64,000 nt of DNA from Paraburkholderia kirstenboschensis (lineage in GTDB: Bacteria; Pseudomonadota; Gammaproteobacteria; Burkholderiales; Burkholderiaceae), in the NCBI RefSeq assembly GCF_904848585.1, contig NZ_CAJHCR010000006.1, forward strand, positions 62,001 through 126,000, in the 5' to 3' direction. Below are positions 26,645 to 36,440 of this stretch, piece after piece. The notes beneath the pieces are model-generated. The model saw only the letters and a program-made list of their open reading frames with translations. It was not told the origin of the DNA and made no database searches. How positions within the stretch are numbered: the stretch's first letter is position 1; the number at the start of each line of letters is the position of its first letter. The translations under genes and the position numbers were made by a program.

Positions 26645-27579
26645 TGCTCTCGCTTCCTCTTATCGTGACGCTCGCGACTGCGGGCGTGGCCGTCGACCGC
26701 TGGTTCGGCGAGCCGGGCGGCGCTCATCCGCTGGTGGCTTTCGGCAAATGGGCGGCACGTTTCGAAGCGCATTACAACCGCGGACGGCGCTTGCGGCTCA
26801 AGGGGCTGCTCGCATGGTCGCTTGCCGTGCTGCCGCCGGTGCTGGTCGCCTGGTGGCTCGTCGCCGTGCTGCCGTTTTTCGCGGCCTGCGCAGTGCACGT
26901 TGCATTGCTGTGGTTCGCGCTCGGGGCACGCAGCCTGCACGACCATATCGAGCCGATCGCGCGGGCGCTCGCGCATCGCGATCTCGCTGAAGCGCGCCTG
27001 CTGACGGCGCGGATCGTCTCGCGCGAAACGGCCAACGCCGATGAAGCCGCGCTTGCCCGCGCCGCCGTCGAATCGGCACTCGAAAACGGCAATGACGCGA
27101 TCTTTGGCGCGCTCTTCTGGTTCGCGATCGCGGGCGGTCCGGGCGCGCTCGGATTTCGCCTCGCCAATACGCTCGATGCCATGTGGGGTTACCGCACGCC
27201 GCGCTATTTGCGCTTCGGCTGGGCCGCCGCGCGACTCGACGACGTGCTCAACTGGATTCCCGCGCGCCTCACCGCCGCGAGCTATGCGCTGCTCGGCGAC
27301 ACGCGCACCGCGTGGCGTTGCTGGCGCGAACAGGCGCCGCGCTGGGACAGCCCGAACGCAGGGCCGGTCATGGCCTCGGGCGCGGGCAGTCTGAACGTGC
27401 TGATCGGCGGTCCCGCCGTTTATAACGGCGCGATCGAACATCGGCCCACGCTCGGCTTCGGGCATCCCGCGAAGGCCGCTCACATCACGGCCGCGCTCAT
27501 GCTGGTCGAACGTACGGTGATTTTGTGGCTCGCGGTGCTGATCGTGCTGGCCTTGCTGAGCGTGCCCTTGCATGTCTGA
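26644..27579 (+). CDS. cobD: Adenosylcobinamide-phosphate synthase (CobD/CbiB)
   Basis: Encodes 311 aa from ATG at 26644 (a GTG one codon earlier is also possible). This inner-membrane enzyme attaches aminopropanol phosphate to adenosylcobyric acid. Features are DRWFGEPGGAHPLVAFGKWA near the start, several hydrophobic segments (about 58-100 and 285-310), SRETANADEAALARAAVES and ENGNDAIFGALFWFAIAGGP. It overlaps cobU by one base and cobC by 8 bp, forming a tight operon. Confidence 0.93.
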   Translation: MLSLPLIVTLATAGVAVDRWFGEPGGAHPLVAFGKWAARFEAHYNRGRRLRLKGLLAWSLAVLPPVLVAWWLVAVLPFFAACAVHVALLWFALGARSLHDHIEPIARALAHRDLAEARLLTARIVSRETANADEAALARAAVESALENGNDAIFGALFWFAIAGGPGALGFRLANTLDAMWGYRTPRYLRFGWAAARLDDVLNWIPARLTAASYALLGDTRTAWRCWREQAPRWDSPNAGPVMASGAGSLNVLIGGPAVYNGAIEHRPTLGFGHPAKAAHITAALMLVERTVILWLAVLIVLALLSVPLHV

Positions 27580-28675
27580 ACGAATGGACGAGCGGCGCTC
27601 ACTTCAAAATATAAAGCCAGGGCACGCTGGCGAAGCGCCGGCTGCATGCGCGTCAGCCAGTGCGACGATCCTGCATGGCGGCAATCTGCACGAAGCGGCT
27701 GTGCGCTATCGCATTCCCTACGCGCAGTGGCTCGATCTGTCGACGGGAATCAATCCGCACGGCTATCCGGTGCCGCCCGTTCCCGCCGACGCCTGGCGCC
27801 GCCTGCCCGACGAAGGCGACGGCCTCGCCGACTGCGCCGCGCGCTACTACGGCGCGCCGGACGCGGCGCATGTGTTGCCGGTTGCCGGAAGCCAGGCGGC
27901 GATTCGCGCGTTGCCGGCGTTGCTGCCGCGCGGGGGAGTCGGCATCGCGCCGCTCACCTACAGCGAATATGCGCCTGCATTCGAGCGGGCCGGACATCGC
28001 GTGGTGCCGCTTGATCTTTCGTGGAATGTGCTGCCCGATGCGCTCACGCATGTGGCCGTCGTGAATCCGAATAATCCGACCGCCGAGCATCTGTGCGCTG
28101 CGAAGCTGCTCGATTGGCACGCGCAGTTGAGCGCACGCGGCGGCACACTCCTCGTCGACGAAGCCTTCGCGGATACGATACCCGCCGCTTCGCTTGCAGG
28201 CTGTACGGATCGCGAGGGTTTGATCGTGTTGCGCTCGCCCGGGAAGTTCTTCGGACTTGCGGGCGTACGCGCCGGTTTCGTGCTTGCCGCGCCTGCGCTG
28301 CTCGACAGCTTGCGCCGCGTGCTCGGCGCGTGGACCGTCAGCGGTCCCGCGCGTCATGCCGTGAAGGCCGCGTTTTCGGACCGCGCCTGGCAACGGCAGA
28401 TGCGCACACGGCTCGAAGCGGACAGCGCGCGCCTCGTCGATCTGCTGCAAGTTCATGGCATTCGTACCCGCAGCACCCCGCTCTTCGCGTGGACCGACGA
28501 TCCACGTGCCGCAGCCCTGCACGAGGCGTTGGCCACGCGCGGCGTGTGGACGCGGCTTTTCGCATCGTCAGGCAGCGTGCGTTTCGGTTTGCCCGCGAGC
28601 GAAGACGAATGGGAGCGTCTCGCCAAAAGCTTGCGCGCGGCAGTCGAGACGATTGACGCAACGCGACCGGCCTGA
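27572..28675 (+). CDS. cobC: Threonine-phosphate decarboxylase (CobC/CobD-type aminotransferase fold)
   Basis: Encodes 367 aa. It makes (R)-1-amino-2-propanol O-2-phosphate from L-threonine phosphate for the cobinamide side chain. It is a class I/II PLP enzyme: HGGNLHEAAVRY, LDLSTGINPHGYP, VVNPNNPTAEHL and the cofactor lysine K225 in SPGKFFGLAGVRAG. The first about 30 residues are poorly conserved, and the second Met (residue 5) is an alternative start. It overlaps cobD by 8 bp. Confidence 0.92.
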   Translation: MSERMDERRSLQNIKPGHAGEAPAACASASATILHGGNLHEAAVRYRIPYAQWLDLSTGINPHGYPVPPVPADAWRRLPDEGDGLADCAARYYGAPDAAHVLPVAGSQAAIRALPALLPRGGVGIAPLTYSEYAPAFERAGHRVVPLDLSWNVLPDALTHVAVVNPNNPTAEHLCAAKLLDWHAQLSARGGTLLVDEAFADTIPAASLAGCTDREGLIVLRSPGKFFGLAGVRAGFVLAAPALLDSLRRVLGAWTVSGPARHAVKAAFSDRAWQRQMRTRLEADSARLVDLLQVHGIRTRSTPLFAWTDDPRAAALHEALATRGVWTRLFASSGSVRFGLPASEDEWERLAKSLRAAVETIDATRPA

Positions 28676-28765
28676 TCCGTTGACGACCGCAAAGCTTGCC
28701 CGTATCGCCTCACAGCGCAGCGCATCGCATCGATCCGCCCAACGCAAAACTCGACGTTCGATCCA

Positions 28766-29686
28766 ATGAATTCATCCGCACGACTCCCGCGCCTCGCTCT
28801 CGCCGTCATGCTGCTCTCCATCGCGTTGCGCGCGCAAGCCGGCATCGCCGTGACCGACGACACGGGCGCTGTGCTCACGCTGGCCGCGCCCGCGCAACGC
28901 GTAATCAGCCTTGCGCCGCATGTCACCGAACTGCTGTACGCGGCTGGCGGCAGCTCGAAGATAGTTGGTGCCGTGTCGTACAGCGACTATCCGCCCGACG
29001 CACAGCAACTGCCCCGCGTGGGCGACAACAAGTCGCTCGATCTCGAACGCATCGTCGCGTTGAAGCCCGATCTAATCGTGGTGTGGCGGCACGGCAATGC
29101 ACAGCGCCAGCTCGACCGTCTGCGCGAATTGCACATACCGTTGTTCTTCAGCGAGCCGCATCATCTCGACGACGTCGCTGTCTCGTTGACGAAGCTCGGC
29201 GAATTGCTCGGCACCTCGTCTACCGCCGATGCAGCCGCCGCCGCATATCGTCGCGACATTGCGCGCCTGCGTGCGCAGTACGCTAACCGGCCAGCCGTCA
29301 GCGTGTTTTATCAGGTGTGGGATCAACCGTTAATGACGCTCAACGGCGAGCATATGGTTAGCGACGTTATCGAGCTATGCGGCGGACGCAACGTGTTCGC
29401 GAGATTGCAGCCGTTCGTGCCGACCGTTTCGACCGAAGCCGTGCTCGCGGCGAATCCACAAGCAATCGTCACGGCAGCGCCCGGCGCGACGAAACCCGAC
29501 ACGACCTTGCCGCAACTCGGCGCGTGGCGCGCGTGGCCGCGTCTGTCGGCGGTCGCCAATAACAATCTGTTCGCAATCGACGGCGATCTCATCAACCGGC
29601 CCGCGCCGCGCATCGCGCTAGGGGCGAAGCAAATGTGCGAGGACCTCGATCTCGCTCGTTCCCGCGCCAAGCAAAGCGCGCAGTAA
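28766..29686 (+). CDS. btuF: Cobalamin ABC transporter periplasmic binding protein
   Basis: Encodes 306 aa with a signal peptide (LALAVMLLSIALRAQA). It is a class III (BtuF/FhuD) binding protein: RVISLAPHVTELLYAAGGSS, VGAVSYSDYPPDA, LKPDLIVVWRHGN and VFYQVWDQPLMTLNG. It should deliver vitamin B12 from the periplasm to BtuCD. The permease and ATPase genes are on the opposite strand 3 kb away in the riboswitch-controlled unit. It is 90 bp after cobC and convergent with the alpha-ribazole phosphatase gene. Confidence 0.92.
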   Translation: MNSSARLPRLALAVMLLSIALRAQAGIAVTDDTGAVLTLAAPAQRVISLAPHVTELLYAAGGSSKIVGAVSYSDYPPDAQQLPRVGDNKSLDLERIVALKPDLIVVWRHGNAQRQLDRLRELHIPLFFSEPHHLDDVAVSLTKLGELLGTSSTADAAAAAYRRDIARLRAQYANRPAVSVFYQVWDQPLMTLNGEHMVSDVIELCGGRNVFARLQPFVPTVSTEAVLAANPQAIVTAAPGATKPDTTLPQLGAWRAWPRLSAVANNNLFAIDGDLINRPAPRIALGAKQMCEDLDLARSRAKQSAQ

Positions 29687-29712
29687 CGCATGTTCCGTGA
29701 AGCGCCTCGGAC

Positions 29713-30303
29713 TCACGCGTTCCACTTCACTAGCGACCACTGCTGACCCTCATCGCCGCGGCGCAGCCAGACGATGTTGGCGGTTTCCAGCGACCACCGT
29801 AAGCAACGTTCAAGCGGCACGTCGAGCGCCAAGGAAGCAATCGCGCGCATCACGCCCGCATGCGTGACCACATACGCCGGTGACAGCTCGCGGGTCTGCG
29901 CGTACGCATCGAACCATGCGCGCACCCGCATGACAAACTGCGCGACGCTCTCGCCGCCATGCGCGCGTGCGTGTTCGAAGTTGGACGCCCAGTCGTCGAG
30001 CAGTTCGCGATCGATCGCGTCCCAGCGTCGCTCTTCCCAATCGCCGAAATCCATTTCCTTCAGGCGATCGTCGTGGCTGAGCACGCAGCCGAAGTCGTTC
30101 GCCATTTCGACGGCGAGCGCCGAGCAGCGCGTCAGCGGGCTCGACATCACGACGCGCGGCGCTGGCACCTGCATGCTTGCGAGCCTCAACGCGAGTGCCG
30201 CGGACGACACGTCGGCCGCCTCGGCGAGCGCCACGTCGCTGTGGCCATAGCAAACGCCCGCGTCGAGTGCGACGGCGGGATGGCGAATCATGACGATATC
30301 CAT
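29713..30303 (-). CDS. cobC: Alpha-ribazole-5'-phosphate phosphatase (histidine phosphatase family)
   Basis: Encodes 196 aa. The phosphoglycerate-mutase-like catalytic motif is IRHP (Arg7, His8), with YGHSDVALAE, SSPLTRCSALAVEMA, MDFGDWEERRWDAI and VVTHAGVMRAI supplying the second histidine. It removes phosphate from alpha-ribazole phosphate or from adenosylcobalamin phosphate in the nucleotide loop pathway. Its start overlaps the end of cobS by 16 bp. It is the last gene of the riboswitch-controlled unit. Confidence 0.9.
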   Translation of the reverse strand: MDIVMIRHPAVALDAGVCYGHSDVALAEAADVSSAALALRLASMQVPAPRVVMSSPLTRCSALAVEMANDFGCVLSHDDRLKEMDFGDWEERRWDAIDRELLDDWASNFEHARAHGGESVAQFVMRVRAWFDAYAQTRELSPAYVVTHAGVMRAIASLALDVPLERCLRWSLETANIVWLRRGDEGQQWSLVKWNA

Positions 30304-31073
30304 GCGAGCCCTAGGAGATAGATGCCCAGTTCAAAGATCTGTTGCGCAAAGCCGAGACAATCGCCGGTGTAGCCGCCGATGCGCTTCACGAAGTAGCGGC
30401 CCATTGTGAACCGCAACGCGAGCAGCATCGCGAGCGCCGAGCCCGCGAACCGCCAGTCGGCCGCGAGCCACTCGCGAGGTCCGTCCGGCCACAACAGCCA
30501 CGGCAATCCGAACGCGAGGGCGCATAACAGCGCTGTGCCGCTCAGGCGCTGCGCGACCGGCTTTGCTTTGCCTTCCGCGCGCACATAGTCGAGCGTGGCC
30601 AGATAGCTGATCGCGCAGGCACGGCTTGCCGCATGGGCCGCAACCATCAGACTTGCGGCGCGCATCGGCGGCAATGAGGCGAGCGTCTGCCACTTGAGCG
30701 CAAGCGCGACGACCAGCGCAATAGCGCCAAAAGCGCCGATGCGCGAATCGTGCATGATGCGCAATGCATCGTCGCGCGTATAGGCGCCACCGAACGCATC
30801 GACGCAATCGGCGAGGCCGTCCTCGTGGAATGCGCCCGTTATCAATAGCGATGACGCCATCGACAACAACACCGCAACCCCCGCCGGAAAGACGCGCAGT
30901 GCCGCGAGATAGACAAGCGCGCTGATGCCGCCGATCAACACGCCGACGAGCGGAAAATAGCGAGCCGCCGCATTCAGATAGTGCGGCTCGTAGCCGACCC
31001 AGCGCGGCACGGGTACGCGTGTGAAATAACCAAGCGCCGTGAAAAAGTAGCGCAATTCCGCCAGCGGTTTCAT
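30288..31073 (-). CDS. cobS: Adenosylcobinamide-GDP ribazoletransferase (cobalamin synthase)
   Basis: Encodes 261 aa from ATG at 31073. This membrane enzyme joins adenosylcobinamide-GDP to alpha-ribazole (phosphate), the last assembly step. The metal-binding motif GAFHEDGLADCVDAFGG is at 80-96, with RDDALRIMHDSRIGAFGAI after it and several hydrophobic segments. GGYTGDCLGFAQQIFELGIY is near the C-terminus. It is 46 bp downstream of cobT. Confidence 0.94.
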   Translation of the reverse strand: MKPLAELRYFFTALGYFTRVPVPRWVGYEPHYLNAAARYFPLVGVLIGGISALVYLAALRVFPAGVAVLLSMASSLLITGAFHEDGLADCVDAFGGAYTRDDALRIMHDSRIGAFGAIALVVALALKWQTLASLPPMRAASLMVAAHAASRACAISYLATLDYVRAEGKAKPVAQRLSGTALLCALAFGLPWLLWPDGPREWLAADWRFAGSALAMLLALRFTMGRYFVKRIGGYTGDCLGFAQQIFELGIYLLGLAWISS

Positions 31074-31119
31074 ATTTGGCTTGCGTGCTCGTTGACTGAA
31101 AAGCGAAGTACGGCGCGGC

Positions 31120-32181
31120 TCACGCTTCGCGGTTCGCGACACCGGCCGATTCGAAGCTCGCCATCTCGTTGATGAACGCGCAGGCCGCGCGCAGCAACGG
31201 CACCGCGAGCGCCGCACCGGTGCCCTCGCCGAGCCGCATGTCGAGCGACAACAGCGGCTGTGCGCCGAAATAGTCGAGCATGCGCCGATGTCCCGCCTCG
31301 TTCGACGCATGCGCGAACACGCAGTACTCACGCACATCAGGCGCAATCGCGTCCGCGATCAACAGCGCCGAACTGGCGATGAAGCCGTCGACGAGAATCG
31401 TCATTCGCGCTTGCGCCGCGGCGAGATACGCGCCGGCCATCATCGCGATTTCGAAACCGCCGAAGGTTGCGAGCACATCGAGAGGAGCGGTGGATGCGTC
31501 GTGTCGCGCGAGCGCCGCTGCAAGCACGCTGCGCTTTTTAGCGAGCCCGGCGTCGTCGAGACCGGTGCCGCGGCCCACGCATTCGTCAATCGCGACGCCG
31601 CACATGCGGCTCATCAGGCACGCCGCCGCCGATGTGTTGGCGATGCCCATTTCGCCGAAGCCGATCACGTTGCTGCCGAGCGCAGCGTGATGCCGCACGC
31701 GCGCGGCGCCGGCTTGCATCGCGGTGAGCGCCTGCTCGTGCGTCATCGCAGGTTCGTGCGCGAAGTTGCGCGTGCCCGCGCCAACCGGAATGTCGACGAG
31801 GCCATCGGTGCGCGGTAACGGCGTCGCAATGCCCGCATTGACGACTTCCAGTTCGATGCCCGCAACGCGGCTCAATGCATTGACTGCCGCGCCGCCCGCC
31901 AGAAAATTCGCAACCATCTGCGCGGTCACCGCTTGCGGATAGGGGCTGACGCCTTCGGCCGCAATGCCGTGGTCGCCGGCGAACACGATCAACGCGGGGC
32001 GCTCCACCGTTGGATGCGTAGTGCGCTGAATCAGGCCCATCTGACGCGCGAGCGTTTCGAGCCGGCCGAGACTGCCGGGCGGCTTCGTCTTCGTGTCGAT
32101 GACGTGCTGAAGCTCGCTGCGTAACGTCTGATCGAGCGGTTCTACCTGGGGCAATCCGGACAAGCGTGGCGAGGAGGTCAT
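31120..32181 (-). CDS. cobT: Nicotinate-nucleotide-dimethylbenzimidazole phosphoribosyltransferase
   Basis: Encodes 353 aa from ATG at 32181. It makes alpha-ribazole 5'-phosphate from nicotinate mononucleotide and dimethylbenzimidazole. Conserved stretches are KPPGSLGRLETLA, VFAGDHGIAAEGVSPYP, FGEMGIANTSAAA, GRGTGLDD and the catalytic glutamate region RLGEGTGAALA. It is 37 bp after btuD in the same unit. Confidence 0.95.
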   Translation of the reverse strand: MTSSPRLSGLPQVEPLDQTLRSELQHVIDTKTKPPGSLGRLETLARQMGLIQRTTHPTVERPALIVFAGDHGIAAEGVSPYPQAVTAQMVANFLAGGAAVNALSRVAGIELEVVNAGIATPLPRTDGLVDIPVGAGTRNFAHEPAMTHEQALTAMQAGAARVRHHAALGSNVIGFGEMGIANTSAAACLMSRMCGVAIDECVGRGTGLDDAGLAKKRSVLAAALARHDASTAPLDVLATFGGFEIAMMAGAYLAAAQARMTILVDGFIASSALLIADAIAPDVREYCVFAHASNEAGHRRMLDYFGAQPLLSLDMRLGEGTGAALAVPLLRAACAFINEMASFESAGVANREA

Positions 32182-32218
32182 GAGTTTTATGAAGATGAAG
32201 GATGTTCCGTTCTGAGCG

Positions 32219-33058
32219 TCAGCTTGCCGACGTGTCATGGCTCGAAGCGAATTCGTGACGTGAACGCGGCGCGGGAATGAGCGCCTCGTGCTCGCCATCG
32301 CGAATCAGAATCAACGGATAGCCGAATACGCGGCTCGTCAACGCAGGCGTCAGTACCTCGTGCGCGCGCCCCGCGTAGGCTGCGCCCGCACCGTCGAGCA
32401 GCAGCGCGTGCGTCGCGAACCGGCGTGCGAGGTTCAGGTCGTGACAGGAAAACAGCACGGTCCGCGCTGGCTCACGCGCCCATTCGCTGAGCGCTTCCAG
32501 GCACTCGATCTGATGATGCAGGTCCAGATGCGATAAAGGTTCGTCGAGCAGTAGAAGCGGCGCTTGCTGACACAGCACGGCCGCGAGCGCCACGCGCTGA
32601 CGTTCGCCGCCGGAAAGCGACAGCACGTCTCGCGCAGCCAGTGCGGTGAGACCCAGCAAGTCCAGCGCGGCACGCGCGGCCTCGCGATCGTCCTCGCCCT
32701 CCCAACCCCAGCCGGACAAATGCGGAAAGCGGTTCAGCATTACGATGTCGAGCACGCTCGCGCTGAATGCATCGGGCGCGCTTTGCGGCATCAACGCGCG
32801 GCGCTGCGCAAGTTGCCGCGCGTGCCAGCCGGCCATACGCACGCCGTCGAGTTCCACGTGCCCCGCCGACGGTTCACGCAAACCCGCGAGCGTGGACAAA
32901 AGCGTCGTCTTGCCCGCGCCGTTCGGACCGGCCACGCACCAGATCTCGCCCGGATAGAACGTATGCGTGAACGCGTCGAGCAACGTGCGCGCGCCCGCAT
33001 GCAAGCTCACGCGCTGTGCGCTAAGAGTGGGCTGCGCGAGGTTGTTAATGGGCATCAT
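32219..33058 (-). CDS. btuD: Cobalamin ABC transporter ATP-binding protein
   Basis: Encodes 279 aa from ATG at 33058. Walker A GPNGAGKTT is at 44-52, the LSGGE signature at 148-152, Walker B LLLLDEP near 168-174 and the H-loop in FSCHDLNL. It is an FhuC/BtuD-type ATPase energising uptake with BtuC and BtuF. Its start overlaps the btuC stop by 4 bp (ATGA), showing coupling. A long frame upstream of 33058 lies inside btuC and was rejected. Confidence 0.93.
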   Translation of the reverse strand: MMPINNLAQPTLSAQRVSLHAGARTLLDAFTHTFYPGEIWCVAGPNGAGKTTLLSTLAGLREPSAGHVELDGVRMAGWHARQLAQRRALMPQSAPDAFSASVLDIVMLNRFPHLSGWGWEGEDDREAARAALDLLGLTALAARDVLSLSGGERQRVALAAVLCQQAPLLLLDEPLSHLDLHHQIECLEALSEWAREPARTVLFSCHDLNLARRFATHALLLDGAGAAYAGRAHEVLTPALTSRVFGYPLILIRDGEHEALIPAPRSRHEFASSHDTSAS

Positions 33059-34113
33059 CGGCGAGCGCGCAGCAGCATCCAGAGAAACACCGGCACGCCG
33101 ATGATCGACGTGATCACGCCGACCGGCAGTTGCGCCGGCGCGATCACGAGGCGCGCGATCAGGTCGGCGCCCATTACCGCGACACCGCCCCCGAGCGCCG
33201 CGGCGGGCAGCAGCATACGTTGGTCGTTGCCGAACGCGAGCCGCAACATGTGCGGCACCACGAGCCCGACAAAGCCGATGGTGCCCGCCGTCGTCACGGC
33301 AGCGGCCGCGGCGAGCGAGGCCGCGAGATACACGCGAAGCCGCAACGGCATTACCGCAACGCCCAATGCCTGCGCGGCAGCGTCGCCTCGCAACAGCACA
33401 TTCAGGCGCGGTGCAACGGGCACGATTGCAATCAGCACGACGGCCAGCGCGACGAGCGCGGTCCATGGCAGCGCATTGCCATTGAGGTCGCCGGTAAGCC
33501 AGAACAACATGCCGCGCAAACGATTGTCGGGCGCGAGATTGAGCAGCAAGGTAATCAACGCGCCCCAGCCTGCCGCGATTACGGCGCCAGTCAACAGCAG
33601 GCGCGGCGACGTGTCCTGCGGTTCGCCGCGCCACAACTCTCGACGCGCAAGGCCGAGCACGAGAAGAATGGATACGAATGCGCCCGCAAATGCCGACGCA
33701 TCGACGAGCCACCACGCGCAACCGGCGATCATCGCGATGAGCGCGAAAGTTGCGGCGCCGCCCGATACGCCTAATACGTAGGGCTCAGCGAGTGGATTGC
33801 GCAACAACACCTGCAGCAGCGCGCCAGCCAATGCGAGCAATGCGCCGCAAGCAAAACCGGCCAACGCGCGGGGCAAACGCAGCGTGCGCACGATCTCGCC
33901 GGCGAGATCGGCAGAGTTTGCGTCGGACGCGCCCGCATGCAGCGGCGAAAGCGCCTCGATCACGCTCGCGGGCGCAAGCGCCACGCTGCCCAATGCGAGC
34001 GACGCCATCAGCACGGCAAGCGCGGCGGCAGCAAGCACGAGCCAGATCGCGGCGGCGCGCTTCGCAGTCATCGCATGAAGCGTGGCGGGCATTGAACCCG
34101 CGTGACGGCTCAT
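33055..34113 (-). CDS. btuC: Cobalamin ABC transporter permease (FecCD family)
   Basis: Encodes 352 aa with about ten hydrophobic segments. It has the FecCD/BtuC family stretches RLPRALAGFACGALLALAGA, LLRNPLAEPYVLGVSGGA, GFVGLVVPHMLRL and a C-terminal GVITSIIGVPVFLWML. It forms the inner-membrane channel for cobalamin with BtuD. It starts 27 bp after the btuB stop. An internal ATG at residue 8 or 15 could also serve as start. Confidence 0.92.
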   Translation of the reverse strand: MSRHAGSMPATLHAMTAKRAAAIWLVLAAAALAVLMASLALGSVALAPASVIEALSPLHAGASDANSADLAGEIVRTLRLPRALAGFACGALLALAGALLQVLLRNPLAEPYVLGVSGGAATFALIAMIAGCAWWLVDASAFAGAFVSILLVLGLARRELWRGEPQDTSPRLLLTGAVIAAGWGALITLLLNLAPDNRLRGMLFWLTGDLNGNALPWTALVALAVVLIAIVPVAPRLNVLLRGDAAAQALGVAVMPLRLRVYLAASLAAAAAVTTAGTIGFVGLVVPHMLRLAFGNDQRMLLPAAALGGGVAVMGADLIARLVIAPAQLPVGVITSIIGVPVFLWMLLRARR

Positions 34114-34140
34114 CGGCGCGCTCTCAGCATGGCGCCGGCA

Positions 34141-36084
34141 TCACTGCTGCTGCCAGCCGACCGTGACATATGCACCGCGCCGCGGCGAGTTATACGAGTA
34201 GGCCGTTTCATAGTCCTTGTTGAACAGATTCTGGATTTGCGCGGCCACGTACCATGCCTTCGTGACGTTGTAGCGCGCGGCCAGATTCACAACACCGTAG
34301 CCGCCGAGCTTGCCGCTGCTGTCTTCGCGCGGACCGCTCACGATCCACTCACCGCCCACGCGCCACCCTGCAATACTGCGATTCACCGTCAGCGACGCGA
34401 AACGCCGCGCGCGCCGCACGAGGTCGGTATCGTTGTCCAGGTCGACCGGATTTTGCAGCGTCACCGACGCGCGAACGTCGGTCTTGCCTACATGTCCGCT
34501 CCACGATCCTTCGAGTCCCTGCACTTTTGCATGACCCACGTTTTCGGCCAGATAGATCCCGGGCGTCACCTGCTCATAGTCGATCAGATTCGAATAGCGC
34601 GTCTGGAACGCACTCAAACGCATCACGCCGAGCGCATTGGACGCGTACTGCAACGCTGCTTCGATCGAATGACTGCGCTCCGGTTGGATCGACGGATTGC
34701 CGCTCACCGGATAGTACAGATCGTCGAAGCTCGGCGCGCGAAACGAATCGGAATAGCTTGCGCTTAGCTTCCAACGCGACGTGATGTCGAAGCCATAGCC
34801 GAGATAGTAACTGTTCGCTCCGCCGAAATCGGAGTACTGGTCGCGCCGCACGTTGGCCTGGATCTGGTTGCGCCCGAAGCGCGCCGTATAACCGGCGAAG
34901 CCCGAGTCGACATGGCGAGTGGGCGCGGCAAACGTATCCGACTCGAGGCTCTGGTCCAGATGCTCGTAGCCAACTTGCAGTTTCTGCTGCGCGGCCAGCG
35001 CAAAATCGTTCTGCCAGGTGTACTGGCGATTGTCGGTGTCGAAGCGGCCGTTATACAGACCGTTGGTGTTCGACACGCTGCGGTCGTCGCCTTGCGCAAC
35101 GATGAAGTGCGTGGTCCACCAGTCGGTTAGCTTGCCGTTCGCGAATGCGGACAACTGACGCACTTTCGTGTACAGATTGTTCAGATCGGTCGGCTCGCCG
35201 TATGCATTGTCGTAGCTGTTGTTGCCGTTCGACTGGAGATAGCGGACGCCCGCGTCCCACTTGTCGGTGAACTTATGGCGCAGCGAAGCCGAAATGCTCT
35301 CGTTCAGATAGCCGTTCGCATTGGGGTTCGCATTCGGCGCCTGTTGAGGATTGAGCGCGGAAAAGCCGTCGTCTTTCGAACGCGCGAGCGAGATATTGAA
35401 GGTCGTGCGGCCGTCCTTATCCAATGCGCCGTTCGCGCCGACCTGTTGCGTCTGCGTGTGGTAGCTGCCGTAGCCCACGGAGAAATTGAAACGCGGCGGA
35501 TGATCGCCGCCGTCTTTTGTGAACACCTGGACCACGCCTCCGATCGCCCCCGAGCCATATAACGCGGACACATTGCCGTTCACTACTTCGACATGGTCGA
35601 CCTGATCGAGCGGAATCTGCGCGATTTGCGCGGCGCCGAGACTCACGGAATCGACGCGCACACCGTCGATGAGAACCAGCGATTGCGTCGACGATGCGCC
35701 GCGCAAGTACAGGCTCGCGGTCGAACCAGGGCCACCTGTGCGCGAGATTTGCGCGCCGGGCGCGAGTTGCAGCAGACCGGGCAGATCCGTTGCGGTGGTG
35801 TCGGCAATGTCCTGCTGATCGAATAGCGACGTTTGCGGGATCGTATCGGCGAGCGCTTGAGGTCCGCGCTCGGCGGTGACGACGACGGGCGACAAAACAG
35901 CAGGCGAAGAATCGGCGATTGCGGTGGATGCGGGGCTGGGAGCGTTTATTGCGCTTGTAGCGGCTGGTGCGATCGGTGCGACTGCATGCGACGGCGCGGA
36001 CGAACTGTCGGCGGCTTGCGCATGCGCGAGCTGCGGCAGCCCTGCAAATGCGAGCAACGCCGCGCGGGCGATAGGGGACAGCAT
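34141..36084 (-). CDS. btuB: TonB-dependent outer-membrane vitamin B12 receptor
   Basis: Encodes 647 aa from ATG at 36084. The signal peptide is MLSPIARAALLAFAGLPQLA through AQA. An Ala/Pro/Ser-rich spacer precedes the TonB box-like PVVVTAER at 66-73. The plug domain follows (LPGLLQLAPGAQIS, LYLRGASSTQSLVLIDGVRV, NVSALYGSGAIGGVVQVFTK). The 22-strand barrel runs to the C-terminal aromatic-containing VTVGWQQQ. It lies directly under a cobalamin riboswitch, which strongly supports B12 as the substrate. It heads the btuB-btuC-btuD-cobT-cobS-cobC unit. Confidence 0.94.
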   Translation of the reverse strand: MLSPIARAALLAFAGLPQLAHAQAADSSSAPSHAVAPIAPAATSAINAPSPASTAIADSSPAVLSPVVVTAERGPQALADTIPQTSLFDQQDIADTTATDLPGLLQLAPGAQISRTGGPGSTASLYLRGASSTQSLVLIDGVRVDSVSLGAAQIAQIPLDQVDHVEVVNGNVSALYGSGAIGGVVQVFTKDGGDHPPRFNFSVGYGSYHTQTQQVGANGALDKDGRTTFNISLARSKDDGFSALNPQQAPNANPNANGYLNESISASLRHKFTDKWDAGVRYLQSNGNNSYDNAYGEPTDLNNLYTKVRQLSAFANGKLTDWWTTHFIVAQGDDRSVSNTNGLYNGRFDTDNRQYTWQNDFALAAQQKLQVGYEHLDQSLESDTFAAPTRHVDSGFAGYTARFGRNQIQANVRRDQYSDFGGANSYYLGYGFDITSRWKLSASYSDSFRAPSFDDLYYPVSGNPSIQPERSHSIEAALQYASNALGVMRLSAFQTRYSNLIDYEQVTPGIYLAENVGHAKVQGLEGSWSGHVGKTDVRASVTLQNPVDLDNDTDLVRRARRFASLTVNRSIAGWRVGGEWIVSGPREDSSGKLGGYGVVNLAARYNVTKAWYVAAQIQNLFNKDYETAYSYNSPRRGAYVTVGWQQQ

Positions 36085-36191
36085 GAAATGAGATTTCCCG
36101 TGGATGGCGTGCGCGGCCCGCTTCCCCGCAGGCCGTCGCGTAACGAGGCGCGAGCGCTTTTGACATGACATTTCGCGGGCGCGCGCCTCTC

Positions 36192-36431
36192 CCTCTGGCC
36201 GGTATCCGGGCTGACGACGCTCGATCCCGCCTTCCCACGCGTGACGCGCAGTGGCACACTCGCATGTTGAACCGGAACACGCGATGGGGATCGAACTGCA
36301 AAGCACGAAGTGCAAAGCGAATGCGGTCGCTTACCGTTGCGGGGGCAGCGCAGGTTCGCGCGTTCTGGTGAACGGCGCGCCCTGCTTCCCGTTTAACTGC
36401 GCGCGCAATGAAATGCGCGCGCGGGCACCAG
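36192..36431 (-). promoter_or_regulatory. Cobalamin riboswitch upstream of btuB
   Basis: Read on the minus strand, the conserved elements appear in order. They are a GGTGCC start at 36430, GGGAAGCAGGG, the B12 box CTGCCCCCGCAACGGTAAG (36348-36330), GTGCCACTGCG, GTGGGAAGGCGGG and GCCCGGATACCGGCC (36211-36197). This is the adenosylcobalamin-sensing aptamer. The start codon at 36084 is about 110 nt further on. Binding of the cofactor normally lowers expression, here probably of the whole six-gene unit. Confidence 0.95.
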
Positions 36432-36440
36432 AGTGCGGCA